From Sphingobacteriaceae bacterium DW12 (lineage in GTDB: Bacteria; Bacteroidota; Bacteroidia; Sphingobacteriales; Sphingobacteriaceae), in the NCBI GenBank assembly GCA_000783305.1, contig JROE01000004.1:124001-188000 (forward strand): a stretch of DNA of 64,000 nucleotides, read 5' to 3'. Positions 7,259 to 17,412 of the stretch are shown piece by piece. A program made the position numbers and the translations under genes. The notes beneath the pieces were generated by a model. The model searched no databases. It was given only the letters and a program-made list of their open reading frames with translations, and was not told the origin of the DNA. The number at the start of each line of letters is the position of its first letter. Within the stretch, counting starts at the first letter, position 1.

Positions 7259-9649
7259 ATGTTTAAAGTAAGATTTATCACCTTCATCGCATTATTGGTA
7301 CAGACATTTAGCTATGGGCAAGAGATTGGACAGCTTAAGGGGAAGGTAAAATCAAATAATATCAGCTTAGAGGGAGTTTCCATCAGCATTGGAGGATCAG
7401 GAAAAACAACACAATCAGATAAAAAAGGAAATTTTCTATTATCCCCCCTAGCTATCGGTTCGTATACGATCACCGCTTCCTCACTCGGCTATCGGACAGT
7501 AAAATCTACGTTTGAAATAACGAAAATTCATCCTTCGCAAGAAATCGTGATAATATTAGAACCAAACACCACACGTATTGATGAGGTGGAGATAATAGGA
7601 AGAAGTACAACAGAAGAAGTCAATAGGCAACCCTACAACGTAACTGCCATAGACGCAAAAAAGCTACACAATACGACCTTAGACATTGGTCAGGCATTGA
7701 ATCGTGTATCTGGTGCACGTATGAGAGAATCGGGCGGAGTAGGTTCCAATATATCTTTCTCTCTAAATGGTTTTTCGGGGAATCAGGTAAAGCTCTTTTT
7801 AGACGGCATTCCAATGGACAACTTTGGATCCTCCTTCCAATTAAACAATATTCCAATCAATTTTGCGGAACGGGTGGAGGTCTACCGCGGAGTCGTTCCT
7901 ATTTGGCTAGGGGGCGATGCCTTGGGTGGGGCGGTCAACATTGTTACACAATCGAGGCCAGGCAAATATTTGGATGCATCTTATTCGTATGGATCTTTCA
8001 ATACACACAAAAGTACGATCAACACGGGTTACGTTGCTGACAATGGTTTCACATTGATGATCAATGCTTTTCAAAATTTTTCTGACAACAATTATTGGGT
8101 CAATGTAAAACATTACGACCCCCAAACGTCTAAATATACAAAACCACAACGCACAAGGCGCTTTCATGACCAATATAGAAACGAAACACTTGTGATGCAA
8201 GCGGGTGTTTCAAACAAATCATACGCAGACCAACTATTATTTGGTATTACAGTTGGGGAAAATAGAAAAGAAATACAGACCGGAAACAATATGTATGACG
8301 TATACGGGGGACGCGAAACAAGGGGCTCGCTTATCCAGCCTAGCTTGAAATATATCAAAAATAATCTATTCACTTCGGGTCTGGATGTACGTCTACAAGC
8401 ACGTTATAATATGGGAAAAGATAGGAGTATAGACACCATTCCAAAAATCTTTAACTGGAGTGGACAAGGGATTCCTAAGTACCCAAACGACCCTATGGCT
8501 AAGGGTGGGGAGGCAGGTCTAACGGACTATAGATATAAAAACAACAACGGCAACCTCACCGCAAGTATTAGTTACAATATAGACGAAAGAAACGGGATTA
8601 TGGTCAACCATTTATTGACCACTTTTGACAGAAAGGGTACAGACAAATATTTTCCAGATCTTATGGAGAACAAGTTTCCTAAAAAAACCATAAAGAATAT
8701 AACAGGACTGGGGTACCGATTCGCTATTGCAGATCAATGGGATTTAAATGCTTTTGTAAAAAACTACTATCAAAATAACACATCGGGCAAAGAAATCAGC
8801 ACTACAGAATATGAAAAGTTGAAAACTAGCAATAGCAAATTAGGGTATGGATTTGCTGGATCGTATTATTTGAACAAGGCCGTCCAACTAAAGACATCTT
8901 ACGAAAAGGCCATCAGACTTCCCGAAAATATGGAGCTTTTTGGGGATGAAGTAAATTTATCAGCGAGTAAGTCGCTATTGCGTCCAGAAACGTCAGACAA
9001 TATCAATATCGGCGCCGGCTACTTCTCTAAGCTTAACGATAACAATCAGATTAGCGTAGATGCCAATTATATCTTTCGAAATGCAAAGGATTTCATCAGA
9101 GAAATTACCGGGCCAGAGACTAGCAATGGTCGTCGTGAAAGATATTTCGCCAACCTTAGAAATGTACGCAATCAGAGTGTTGATTTGAATGTCAGATATT
9201 ATTTTAAACAGATTCTTGCGGTAGGTGCAAATATGACCTATCAAAATATGATCAATACCACGAGGTCCGAACCTGGAGATGTCAATCAAGCAATCATCTA
9301 CAAAGATCGTCTGCCCAATACGCCCTATCTATACGGGAATGCTGATGTGACGTATTATTTGCATAATTTCTTAAAGAAAGCCAATACTCTAAGTATCGGT
9401 TACAATCTACAGTATATCCATGAGTTCTTTTTAGACTGGCCAAGTCTCGGAGATGTAAGTACAAACTTCGTAATTCCGCAACAATTATCACACGATGTGA
9501 GCTTAATCTACACACTTGCTTCTGGCAGATACAATGTAGCCTTTGAATGTAACAACCTCACGGATGTAACGAGATTTGACAATTTTGAAATGCAAAAACC
9601 AAGCAGATCATTCCATCTGAAACTACGTTACTTTATCAATGGAAAATAA
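7259..9649 (+). CDS. TonB-dependent outer-membrane receptor (iron siderophore or heme type)
   Basis: The 796-residue protein imports a ligand across the outer membrane using TonB energy. It has a signal peptide (1-20), a CarboxypepD_reg-like beta-sandwich (about 23-98), a plug (about 118-230: VNRQPYNVTAIDAKKL, GQALNRVSGARMRESGG, VEVYRGVVPIWLGGDALGGAVNIVT) and a 22-strand type barrel ending FHLKLRYFING. There is no N-terminal STN signalling domain, so it lacks the usual part for talking to FecR. The DUF4374 and PepSY genes follow with short gaps, a set typical of siderophore or heme uptake. Confidence 0.92.
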   Translation: MFKVRFITFIALLVQTFSYGQEIGQLKGKVKSNNISLEGVSISIGGSGKTTQSDKKGNFLLSPLAIGSYTITASSLGYRTVKSTFEITKIHPSQEIVIILEPNTTRIDEVEIIGRSTTEEVNRQPYNVTAIDAKKLHNTTLDIGQALNRVSGARMRESGGVGSNISFSLNGFSGNQVKLFLDGIPMDNFGSSFQLNNIPINFAERVEVYRGVVPIWLGGDALGGAVNIVTQSRPGKYLDASYSYGSFNTHKSTINTGYVADNGFTLMINAFQNFSDNNYWVNVKHYDPQTSKYTKPQRTRRFHDQYRNETLVMQAGVSNKSYADQLLFGITVGENRKEIQTGNNMYDVYGGRETRGSLIQPSLKYIKNNLFTSGLDVRLQARYNMGKDRSIDTIPKIFNWSGQGIPKYPNDPMAKGGEAGLTDYRYKNNNGNLTASISYNIDERNGIMVNHLLTTFDRKGTDKYFPDLMENKFPKKTIKNITGLGYRFAIADQWDLNAFVKNYYQNNTSGKEISTTEYEKLKTSNSKLGYGFAGSYYLNKAVQLKTSYEKAIRLPENMELFGDEVNLSASKSLLRPETSDNINIGAGYFSKLNDNNQISVDANYIFRNAKDFIREITGPETSNGRRERYFANLRNVRNQSVDLNVRYYFKQILAVGANMTYQNMINTTRSEPGDVNQAIIYKDRLPNTPYLYGNADVTYYLHNFLKKANTLSIGYNLQYIHEFFLDWPSLGDVSTNFVIPQQLSHDVSLIYTLASGRYNVAFECNNLTDVTRFDNFEMQKPSRSFHLKLRYFINGK

Positions 9650-9674
9650 TAAAATTCACTAAAATACAATAATA

Positions 9675-10928
9675 ATGAACAAATTGAATACGTTAAAATG
9701 CTTAGCATTTTTAATCGGTGCTGTAGCTATCACATCTTGTAGTAAAGACAATCCTGCTGGTAAAGATCAAGAGCCAATTGACCAAGGTAAAGAGAAATTT
9801 GTCTTTGTAGTATCTGGACAAGGATCATCCGAAACGGGTGGTACTGGCACCTACGTAGTATCAACGGATGATGTATCTAAAGGCTCGTTAAGCCTAGCCG
9901 GGAATGGACTTGCTTCTAAAGAGTTCTCTTTTGCTTTCCAAAATAACCATCTATTTGGCCTAGTATATGGTGGCCAAGGGGAGGTCACACCATATAAAGT
10001 GGACAATAGTGGCAAACTGATCCGCTTGGAAGATGAAACTGTCAATGCGTTGGTAGCGGGAGTCTACGGAACCTATGGTGACAAAAACATTGTCATGGGA
10101 ACAACAACCCGTAGTCTAAGCAACCCTATCGCGACTTTAACCAATTATGATGCTGAAAACTTTCAAATTGCAGGCAAGAATACAGTGGATCTGTCCAAGG
10201 TGTTGGGTGGAAAACGCATGGCGATATGGACTGGATTATTCCAAGTGGGATCAAAGATTTATATTCCTTTTCAATCTGGGGATGGTTCAAATAATTGGGG
10301 AGGAGACTTCACGACTATTGACACCGCATATATCGGGGTATTCTCTTATCCAGATTTAAAATTTGAGAAAACTATCAAAGACGGTCGTGGTAGCCATATT
10401 GGTAATTGGTTCAGCCAACAGGGTATTGCAGAGGCTGCTGATGGTTATGCATATGCTTGGTTTACGGCTGATGCCGAAGACATCAAAACAAAAAATCATT
10501 CCGGTTTTTTACGCATCAACAAAGAGTCCAATGAATTTGATAAAGATTACTATTTCGATATTGAAGTACTGGGTAATGGAAAAATAGCGAGGGGCAGCTA
10601 CTTGAAAGGAAGCAAATTCTTGATGACGATATATGACAAAGGTTCTACCGCTGAAGGGATTGGTGGCGGAAATGTTAAGTTATACATCGTGGACATCCAA
10701 GCCAAAACCATGACAGCTGTAAACGGTGTCCCGGTGCACGAACAATTTGGATATAACAATAAGGTACATGTTGACAAAGATGGTAAAAAAGCATATTATG
10801 TGCTCCAAGACCCAACAGACAAACAATTCTACGTCTATGTGATTGATACAGAAAAGGCTACAGGAACAAAAGGTTTACAGTTCTTGGGCGTATCTGATGT
10901 AACCGCAATCAGCAAGCTTAACTACTAA
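9675..10928 (+). CDS. DUF4374-type lipoprotein associated with metal uptake
   Basis: The 417-residue protein has a lipoprotein signal peptide with the lipobox ITSC (Cys22). It then has a repeated-strand domain starting EKFVFVVSGQGSSETGG and containing GGKRMAIWTGLFQVGSKIYIPFQ, KTIKDGRGSHIGNW and VKLYIVDIQAKTM. This is the pattern of DUF4374 proteins, which are regularly encoded between a TonB receptor and a PepSY membrane protein in Bacteroidota and probably bind the siderophore or its metal complex. It starts 25 bases after the receptor stop. A beta-propeller fold is inferred from the strand repeats. Confidence 0.8.
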   Translation: MNKLNTLKCLAFLIGAVAITSCSKDNPAGKDQEPIDQGKEKFVFVVSGQGSSETGGTGTYVVSTDDVSKGSLSLAGNGLASKEFSFAFQNNHLFGLVYGGQGEVTPYKVDNSGKLIRLEDETVNALVAGVYGTYGDKNIVMGTTTRSLSNPIATLTNYDAENFQIAGKNTVDLSKVLGGKRMAIWTGLFQVGSKIYIPFQSGDGSNNWGGDFTTIDTAYIGVFSYPDLKFEKTIKDGRGSHIGNWFSQQGIAEAADGYAYAWFTADAEDIKTKNHSGFLRINKESNEFDKDYYFDIEVLGNGKIARGSYLKGSKFLMTIYDKGSTAEGIGGGNVKLYIVDIQAKTMTAVNGVPVHEQFGYNNKVHVDKDGKKAYYVLQDPTDKQFYVYVIDTEKATGTKGLQFLGVSDVTAISKLNY

Positions 10929-11007
10929 CGTCTACTTTTTTCAATTTATAAAACCAACATTGATTCCGATAGACCACAGACCTATCGGAATCTATACTGA
11001 AAATTCA

Positions 11008-12174
11008 ATGCTCAAAAAACTCAATGCATGGCTACATCTCTGGCTAGGCATCATTACTGGAATACCCGTTGTACTGATTAGTATTACGGGATGTGTGCTT
11101 GTCTTTGAACAAGAAATCAGGCAATGGACCACAAGCTATATTAGGATTGAAGAAAAAACGGCTGAGGAACAACTTCCGCCTTCCGCACTTTTTAAGAGTG
11201 TGCAGAATACCTTTCCTGACAAAGAGATAGAAAGCTTTTGGTATTATGGTTTGGACAAATCTGTAAAAGTAAGTCTGAATCACAGCGACACAATTGTATA
11301 TGTAAATCCCTACAACGCACAAGTATTGGCTGCTATTGACCACGAGGATTTCTTCCATTTTATTGATGAGGGTCATCGACATCTTTGGTTTCCGAGCCAA
11401 ATTGGCAGAAAAGTGGTCGGCTATAGTACTTTGATTTTCTTTTCTTTACTCATCACAGGACTTATCTTATGGTGGCCTAAAAAGTGGACGAAACGTGCAA
11501 CAAAGCAGAGCTTCTTTATCAATTGGAAAGCTCGGTTTAAAAGGATTAACTACGATCTCCACAATGTGTTAGGATTCTATGCTCTTTTGATTGCTACGTT
11601 AATGGCTGTCACGGGGCTTGTCATGAGCTTTCCTTGGGCGAGACAATCCGTCGTGTGGTTAAGTGGGGGCTACCCTCCTCGCGCAAAAATGGAAATACCA
11701 AAAGATACGAAAGAAGAGAAATTTGCCTTTACGGAACGTGAGGATTTAGAAAAAGCAGATTACATCTGGCACACTGTCCGTAAGGAGATTGCACAATACA
11801 ATAAAGAAGCTGTTATCGTTCATATTCCAGAAGGTGAAGACAAGACAATATATGCCTGCACAGATATGCATCTAGGTAGTTGGCGGGATTTGTCGTTTGA
11901 CCGTAAAACGTTAGAACTTACGGCCCGAACACAAAAACCTATGGCAGCAGCTAATCCTACGGAATGGCTCATGCGTAATAACTACGCGCTGCATACAGGA
12001 TTTATTGGTGGAACGACTACCAAGATACTTTACTTCTTAGCGAGTCTAATCTGTGCGACACTTCCCCTCACAGGGTTCTATATTTGGTGGGGTAAGAAAA
12101 AGAAAAACAAGACCTCAAAAAAATATAGGAAAAGAACAGATCCGTTAGGAAAAACATCAATAGCACTGACCTAA
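11008..12174 (+). CDS. PepSY-associated transmembrane protein (putative ferric-siderophore reductase)
   Basis: The 388-residue inner-membrane protein has a PepSY_TM layout: helix LHLWLGIITGIPVVLISITG near the N-terminus, a periplasmic PepSY-like stretch, helices around VVGYSTLIFFSLLITGLIL and NVLGFYALLIATLMAVTGLV, and a last helix ending TGFYIWWGKKKK. Histidines in or beside the helices (LHLW, FFHFIDEGHRHLW, YDLHNV, LHTGF) could bind heme, as in the iron reductases of this family. The frame extends to a TTG at 10960, but the ATG at 11008 gives the usual MLKKLNAWLHLW start. It follows the DUF4374 gene and precedes a second receptor-like gene. Confidence 0.85.
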   Translation: MLKKLNAWLHLWLGIITGIPVVLISITGCVLVFEQEIRQWTTSYIRIEEKTAEEQLPPSALFKSVQNTFPDKEIESFWYYGLDKSVKVSLNHSDTIVYVNPYNAQVLAAIDHEDFFHFIDEGHRHLWFPSQIGRKVVGYSTLIFFSLLITGLILWWPKKWTKRATKQSFFINWKARFKRINYDLHNVLGFYALLIATLMAVTGLVMSFPWARQSVVWLSGGYPPRAKMEIPKDTKEEKFAFTEREDLEKADYIWHTVRKEIAQYNKEAVIVHIPEGEDKTIYACTDMHLGSWRDLSFDRKTLELTARTQKPMAAANPTEWLMRNNYALHTGFIGGTTTKILYFLASLICATLPLTGFYIWWGKKKKNKTSKKYRKRTDPLGKTSIALT

Positions 12175-12203
12175 CGATTACCTCATCTCTCATCCTGTGT
12201 AAC

Positions 12204-14663
12204 ATGCGTAAAAGCTCATATTCCATGAAATTACTATTTTCAATTTTTATATTCGTCATTATTGCATCCTTACCAGTCGCCACAGCGCAGACTGGGTCAC
12301 ATATATTTGGAAAGGTTGTTAATGAAAAACATGAAACACTATCTTATACGACTGTGACGTTACATAGTATGGACAACGGGACTGTCACTATTGCGACAAT
12401 TACGGATAGCACTGGGACTTTTGTATTTAAAAATATTGTTGCTGGTAACTATAATATATCTATAAAGAGTCTGTCGCATCAAGAACATATCGGAGCACCT
12501 TTCCCAATCAGCCTTTTAACTTCAGATCACAATATTGGTTTAATTCAATTATTGAGTAAGTCGAATGCAATTGGCGAAGTCGTGATTCAACAGAAAAAAC
12601 CGTTTATTGAACAACATGTAGACAAAATGGTTGTGAATGTCGAGAACTCAGCACTTTCTGACGGAAGCTCTAGCCTAGACCTTCTTAATAAGATTCCGGG
12701 GTTATCGGTATCGACAGATGGTACAGTTACCCTTAAAGGTAAATCTGGAACAACGATCATGATTAACGGTAAACTCACCTATCTATCAGCCGACCAATTG
12801 ACAAATCTTCTACGTAGCACTTCTTCTTTAGACGTAACCAAAGTGGAAGTCATGACCAATCCATCAGCTAAGTATGAAGCTGCCGGAGAAAGTGGTATTG
12901 TAAATATTGTATTGAAAAAAGGCTTAAAGCAAGGTTTTAATGGCTCGATTGGCTTGAACGGGGGGATGGGACGAGGTGCACAGATGGGGGGAAGCATAAA
13001 TTTAAACTATAGAACTTCAAAAACAAACTATTTTGCAACGTATAACCAATATTATCAAAATCTAGAAAACCGCCAAGAACTCACCCGATACTTAATGAAT
13101 AATGGGACCCAACAAGCGGAGTATATTTCTGAGCAACGCAATATCGAAAAACCAAAATTACGTTCCAACAATTTCAGAATTGGAGCAGATTTTACACTCG
13201 ATTCAAAAAATATCATTGGATTTCTAATCAATGGAGGATTTGGCAAATATCCAAAATATGAACCTACAGAAAATGACTTCAGAAATGCAACAGACAATAG
13301 TCTGCTTTGGAGAGCACATACGATTAATGAGGGACGAGAACGTTGGGAGGACCTGCTCTACAACCTGAACTATGTCCACAAGTTTGATGAGAACGGGCAT
13401 CAGTTGACGATAGATTTGGATCACGTCTATCACTATTCAAAGATGGACCAATCGTTGCAGACCACTTACACAGATGATATGCAAAATCCAACTAGACCGC
13501 TATCTGCTCGAATTGGTGATATTCCATCAAAAAACAGCGTTTATGTTGTAAAAGTTGACTACACACTTCCATTTAGAAATGGGTTAAAATTTGAGGCGGG
13601 ATATAAAGGAAGTATCGTCCGAACGGAAAATGATTTACGATATGATACGCTTCAGAACGGGATTTACTTGCCCGACCATAAAACAAGCAATCACTTTATT
13701 TACCAAGAAAACATACAGGCTGCTTACTTGAATCTTAACAAAGAATGGGGAAAATTGACAACGCAGGTAGGACTTAGAGGTGAGTATACGGATACAAAAG
13801 GGGAGCAGATTACAACTGATGAAACATTTACCAAAAACTATTTCGATTTATTTCCATCGCTATTTGTCACATACAATATAGCAGACCAGCACCGAGTGCA
13901 GGCCAATTATAGCAGAAGAATTGAACGGCCTTCTTTCTGGGATATGAATCCGTTCAGGGTATATACAGACCCATTCTCCTATTATGAGGGCAATTCAAAA
14001 TTAGATCCTTCGTTTTCGAACTCTTTCGAATTGGGCTATACGCTCTTAGGTAAGTATATGGTAACAACAAACTATAGCCATGCTAAAGATGTGGTCAATG
14101 AGATTGTAGGACGGGATGTGTTAGCATCCAACACTGTATTCGAACGACCCGTAAACCTAGGAACCTACACCAACATGGGCGTGTCGCTAACGGCACCAAC
14201 ACAATTTACAAAATGGTGGAATGCGACTTATTTTGCAAACTTTTACCATAACAGATACGAACTACCAATGGGTGAAATGATTAGTATACGTTCTGGAAAT
14301 ACACTTGCAATTAACGGTCAGAATACCTTTTCTCTTCCAAAGAGCTGGAAGCTAGAGTTGGGAGGAAACTACACGTCTGGGATGACAGTGGGGGTTCACG
14401 AAATCAAAAGCTATGGTCTTATTTACACAGGAATCCAAAAGAACTTTCTAAACGAGAAAGCCATGTTAAAACTTGTCATTAACGACATATTGAAAACCAA
14501 TCAACGACGCTATGAGACCATGTATACCGACATCCGGACTTTTGGTAAAATCAATCGTGATAGTCGATCAGTCTTACTCACTTTCAGCTATCGATTTGGA
14601 GGAAATATTTCATCAAGTAATAATAGGAGTACTGGAAGTGAAGATATCAAAAGTAGATTGTAG
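12204..14663 (+). CDS. TonB-dependent receptor-like outer-membrane barrel (OMP_b-brl_3 type)
   Basis: The 819-residue protein has a signal peptide (to about residue 29), a CarboxypepD_reg-like domain (HIFGKVVNEKHETLSYTTVTL), a plug-like region (LDLLNKIPGLSVSTDGTVTLKG, MTNPSAKYEAAGESGIVNIV) and a long barrel ending with SVLLTFSYRFGG. The plug and barrel resemble the outer-membrane beta-barrel family PF14905 rather than classical siderophore receptors. It starts 30 bases after the PepSY gene, so it is probably co-transcribed with the uptake locus. A second ATG at 12225 would give a shorter signal peptide and is equally plausible. The substrate is unknown. Confidence 0.85.
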   Translation: MRKSSYSMKLLFSIFIFVIIASLPVATAQTGSHIFGKVVNEKHETLSYTTVTLHSMDNGTVTIATITDSTGTFVFKNIVAGNYNISIKSLSHQEHIGAPFPISLLTSDHNIGLIQLLSKSNAIGEVVIQQKKPFIEQHVDKMVVNVENSALSDGSSSLDLLNKIPGLSVSTDGTVTLKGKSGTTIMINGKLTYLSADQLTNLLRSTSSLDVTKVEVMTNPSAKYEAAGESGIVNIVLKKGLKQGFNGSIGLNGGMGRGAQMGGSINLNYRTSKTNYFATYNQYYQNLENRQELTRYLMNNGTQQAEYISEQRNIEKPKLRSNNFRIGADFTLDSKNIIGFLINGGFGKYPKYEPTENDFRNATDNSLLWRAHTINEGRERWEDLLYNLNYVHKFDENGHQLTIDLDHVYHYSKMDQSLQTTYTDDMQNPTRPLSARIGDIPSKNSVYVVKVDYTLPFRNGLKFEAGYKGSIVRTENDLRYDTLQNGIYLPDHKTSNHFIYQENIQAAYLNLNKEWGKLTTQVGLRGEYTDTKGEQITTDETFTKNYFDLFPSLFVTYNIADQHRVQANYSRRIERPSFWDMNPFRVYTDPFSYYEGNSKLDPSFSNSFELGYTLLGKYMVTTNYSHAKDVVNEIVGRDVLASNTVFERPVNLGTYTNMGVSLTAPTQFTKWWNATYFANFYHNRYELPMGEMISIRSGNTLAINGQNTFSLPKSWKLELGGNYTSGMTVGVHEIKSYGLIYTGIQKNFLNEKAMLKLVINDILKTNQRRYETMYTDIRTFGKINRDSRSVLLTFSYRFGGNISSSNNRSTGSEDIKSRL

Positions 14664-14871
14664 CCTCGACCAGAAATACATTGTTTAAAAAGTCGACATC
14701 TCGTGCTTTTATAAAGTCGAATTTTTTTCTAGTTCCATTCGTAAAAAAGAAGGCCAAAAAGCATGACGATTGTTCTGTAATTTCTATATATGGGAAAGGA
14801 AGGCCAATTCAAATTTGAGATTGAGATGACTGGCACAAAATGTACATTACCAATCAAAAATTTAAATTCCT

Positions 14872-14879
14872 TATCTTTG
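14872..14879 (+). promoter_or_regulatory. -7 promoter box of dus
   Basis: TATCTTTG is a perfect TAnnTTTG box 17 bases before the dus ATG. The A-rich stretch AAAAATTAATAAAA between box and ATG is the usual Bacteroidota ribosome-binding context. The remainder of the 232-base gap after the preceding receptor gene shows no gene. Confidence 0.6.
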
Positions 14880-14895
14880 TGAAAAATTAATAAAA

Positions 14896-15891
14896 ATGTC
14901 TGTTAAGATAGGTGAGAATATTGATTTAGGTAAGTTTCCTTTGTTATTAGCCCCCATGGAGGATGTCAGCGATCCCCCTTTCCGTTACGTATGCAAGCAA
15001 AACGGAGTAGATATGATGTATACCGAATTCATATCATCGGAAGGATTGATTCGGGACGCCGCCAAGTCTCGCCAAAAGCTTGACATATTTGAATACGAGC
15101 GTCCAATTGGTATCCAAATATTTGGTTCTGAGATTGAACATATGCGCCAGTCTTCGGAGATTTGCACGCTAGCCCATCCAGACCTCATTGATATCAACTA
15201 CGGTTGTCCGGTAAAAAATGTAGCCTGTAGAGGCGCAGGAGCTAGTCTACTTCAAGACATAGACAAAATGGTTGCTATGACAAAAGCTGTTGTAGAAGCT
15301 ACCCACTTACCGGTAACAGTGAAAACACGACTCGGTTGGGACGATAATACTAAAAATGTATATGAAGTTGCCGAACGTCTCCAAGACATTGGCATAAAGG
15401 CCTTATCTATCCATGGTCGAACACGTGCGCAGATGTATAAGGGCCAAGCGGACTGGTCGATGATCAGAGATGTAAAGCGTAATCCACGAATCAAAATTCC
15501 TATTTTCGGAAACGGCGACATAGATTCGGTGGAAAAGGCAGCAGCTTGGAGACAGGAATTTGAAGTGGATGGTATAATGATTGGTAGAGCGTCGATTGGA
15601 TATCCTTGGATTTTCAGAGAGATCAAGCACTTCTTTGAGACAGGTGAGCGCCTAGAGGGTCCAACTATTGCAGAACGTGTCGAAGTATGCCATACCCACT
15701 TGACAAAGTCCATCGAATGGAAAGGCGAAAAAACAGGAATTTTTGAAATGCGTAGACATTATGCCAATTATTTCAAAGGTATACCAAACTTTAAGGAATA
15801 TCGTATGCTACTTGTCAGCCTACAGACCTACGACGAAATCCAAGAAGTATTGGAAGAAATCAAGGATAAATTTGTCATTGAGATGGCTTAA
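14896..15891 (+). CDS. dusB: tRNA-dihydrouridine synthase
   Basis: The flavoenzyme reduces uridines in the D-loop of tRNA. The 331-residue protein shows the Dus pattern: LLAPMEDVSDPPFR near 16 (FMN site), YTEFISSEGL near 42, NYGCPVKNVACRGAGASLL near 100 with the catalytic Cys, VKTRLGWDD near 141, IHGRTRAQMYKGQADW near 172, FGNGDI near 200 and GIMIGRASIGYPWIF near 224. The DusB subgroup is suggested by VKNVACRGAGASLL but is not certain. It has its own promoter; its stop lies two bases from the stop of the convergent flippase gene. Confidence 0.95.
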   Translation: MSVKIGENIDLGKFPLLLAPMEDVSDPPFRYVCKQNGVDMMYTEFISSEGLIRDAAKSRQKLDIFEYERPIGIQIFGSEIEHMRQSSEICTLAHPDLIDINYGCPVKNVACRGAGASLLQDIDKMVAMTKAVVEATHLPVTVKTRLGWDDNTKNVYEVAERLQDIGIKALSIHGRTRAQMYKGQADWSMIRDVKRNPRIKIPIFGNGDIDSVEKAAAWRQEFEVDGIMIGRASIGYPWIFREIKHFFETGERLEGPTIAERVEVCHTHLTKSIEWKGEKTGIFEMRRHYANYFKGIPNFKEYRMLLVSLQTYDEIQEVLEEIKDKFVIEMA

Positions 15892-15893
15892 TT

Positions 15894-17405
15894 CTACTCG
15901 CTTATTTCCTTACTGATAATAATTCGGATCACATTTCCTTTTTCTAGAAAAAATACGGTTACAAGAAATGCAAGAAAAAGTAAGTTACCATACCAAAAAC
16001 TGTTATTCAAAACAGTAGTACACAGCCCAGATATTAAGACACCGCATGCCAAATAGCCTAATATCTTACTTGTATGATAAGGTATGGGATAATTCTTTTG
16101 TCCCCAAAAATAAGACAGTGCTACCATAACTACATACGCGATGGAGGTACATAAGATAGCGCCTAGATACGAGTATTTTGGAATAAACAATATATTCAAT
16201 AGGATTGTCAATAAAGCTCCTATGCCGGAGATATAAAGGGCGTATCTAGTTTGATCGGACAGTTTGTACCATACCGATAGATTCATATAAATACCTAAGA
16301 GTACAAAATTAAATAGCAAAATAGGAACTGCGTACAATCCAGACCAATAGGCTACCCTCTCTTCAGCGGACCCTTCAATGAAATATTTGAGCCAACTGAT
16401 ATTGGCACAAATCCCAACCATGACCATCACCATGATAATGACAAAATAATCCATAATCAGGGCATAGGTTTTCTGCGCATTCTTATTTTTCGAATATGAA
16501 AAAAAGAAGGGTTCGGCTCCTAATCTGAATGCCGTCACAAACAGATTGAGAAAAATTGCCAATTTACTAACCGCACTATATATTCCAAGTTCGCGCTCTC
16601 CTATTTCACCGGGCATTAATTTACGGAAAAGCATCTTATCGAGGTTTTCGTTGATGATAAAAGATATATTTGCTATCAAAATCGGGAAGCTATACTTGAA
16701 CATGTCCATCAGAAGCTTCTTATCTGGTTGGAGTCTAAAGGACATTAGTTGTGGGAGCAGCATAATCAAGGTGACGACACTTGCCAACAGATTTGAAATA
16801 AAGACATTTCCCAACCATCCTTGCTGAAACCAACCCGACGCAAAGGATTGCCAAAATGAACTAAGTGTCATCAATTGAGGCAACCATAGAATAAGAAATA
16901 GATTGGAAAAAATTAAGATAAGAATATTGATGAGCTTCAATACACTATATCGAATAGGTCGTCCCTGCGCCCTCAGCTTGGCAAATGGAATAACAGCAAG
17001 TGCATCTGCAACAAGAATAATAGAGAAAAACTTGAGGAACTGCATATATTCAGCTAAACGCTCACCATTCCCCAACCAACTGGCAATGGGTTTATTGAAT
17101 ACAAATACCGTTATAAGAAAAAGCCCGGAAGTGACTAATATAATAAAGAAACTGTTGTTGAAGACCTTTTCTCTATCTTCTTTATCTACTTTTTGCAAAT
17201 ACCGGAAATAGGTAGTTTCCATTCCAAATGCGAGTAAGGCATTGATCATAGATGCCGATGCATACAGGCTGGACATGACTCCAAATACTGCCGTTGGAAA
17301 GTTCTTGACGAAAAGTGGTGTTAGCAAAAAATTGAGTAACCGCGAGACGATTGTACTCAGACCGTATATGAATGTATCGCTAACAAATTTTTTGATTGCT
17401 GACAC
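15894..17405 (-). CDS. polysaccharide flippase (Wzx / MATE-like membrane protein)
   Basis: The 503-residue protein is very hydrophobic, with about 14 membrane helices. Its N-terminus FVSDTFIYGLSTIVSRLLNFLL is typical of oligosaccharide flippases (Polysacc_synt family), which move lipid-linked sugar units across the inner membrane. The central motif RKLMPGEIGERELGIYSAVSKLA is also typical. No glycosyltransferases lie beside it, so the substrate cannot be inferred. It begins seven bases after acyP and is probably co-transcribed with it and the amidohydrolase gene. Confidence 0.85.
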   Translation of the reverse strand: MSAIKKFVSDTFIYGLSTIVSRLLNFLLTPLFVKNFPTAVFGVMSSLYASASMINALLAFGMETTYFRYLQKVDKEDREKVFNNSFFIILVTSGLFLITVFVFNKPIASWLGNGERLAEYMQFLKFFSIILVADALAVIPFAKLRAQGRPIRYSVLKLINILILIFSNLFLILWLPQLMTLSSFWQSFASGWFQQGWLGNVFISNLLASVVTLIMLLPQLMSFRLQPDKKLLMDMFKYSFPILIANISFIINENLDKMLFRKLMPGEIGERELGIYSAVSKLAIFLNLFVTAFRLGAEPFFFSYSKNKNAQKTYALIMDYFVIIMVMVMVGICANISWLKYFIEGSAEERVAYWSGLYAVPILLFNFVLLGIYMNLSVWYKLSDQTRYALYISGIGALLTILLNILFIPKYSYLGAILCTSIAYVVMVALSYFWGQKNYPIPYHTSKILGYLACGVLISGLCTTVLNNSFWYGNLLFLAFLVTVFFLEKGNVIRIIISKEISE

Positions 17406-17412
17406 TGTATGC

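Noticed and set aside
15252..15713. 153-codon frame opposite dus
   Set aside because: It lies wholly inside the clear dus gene and shows no family motif.
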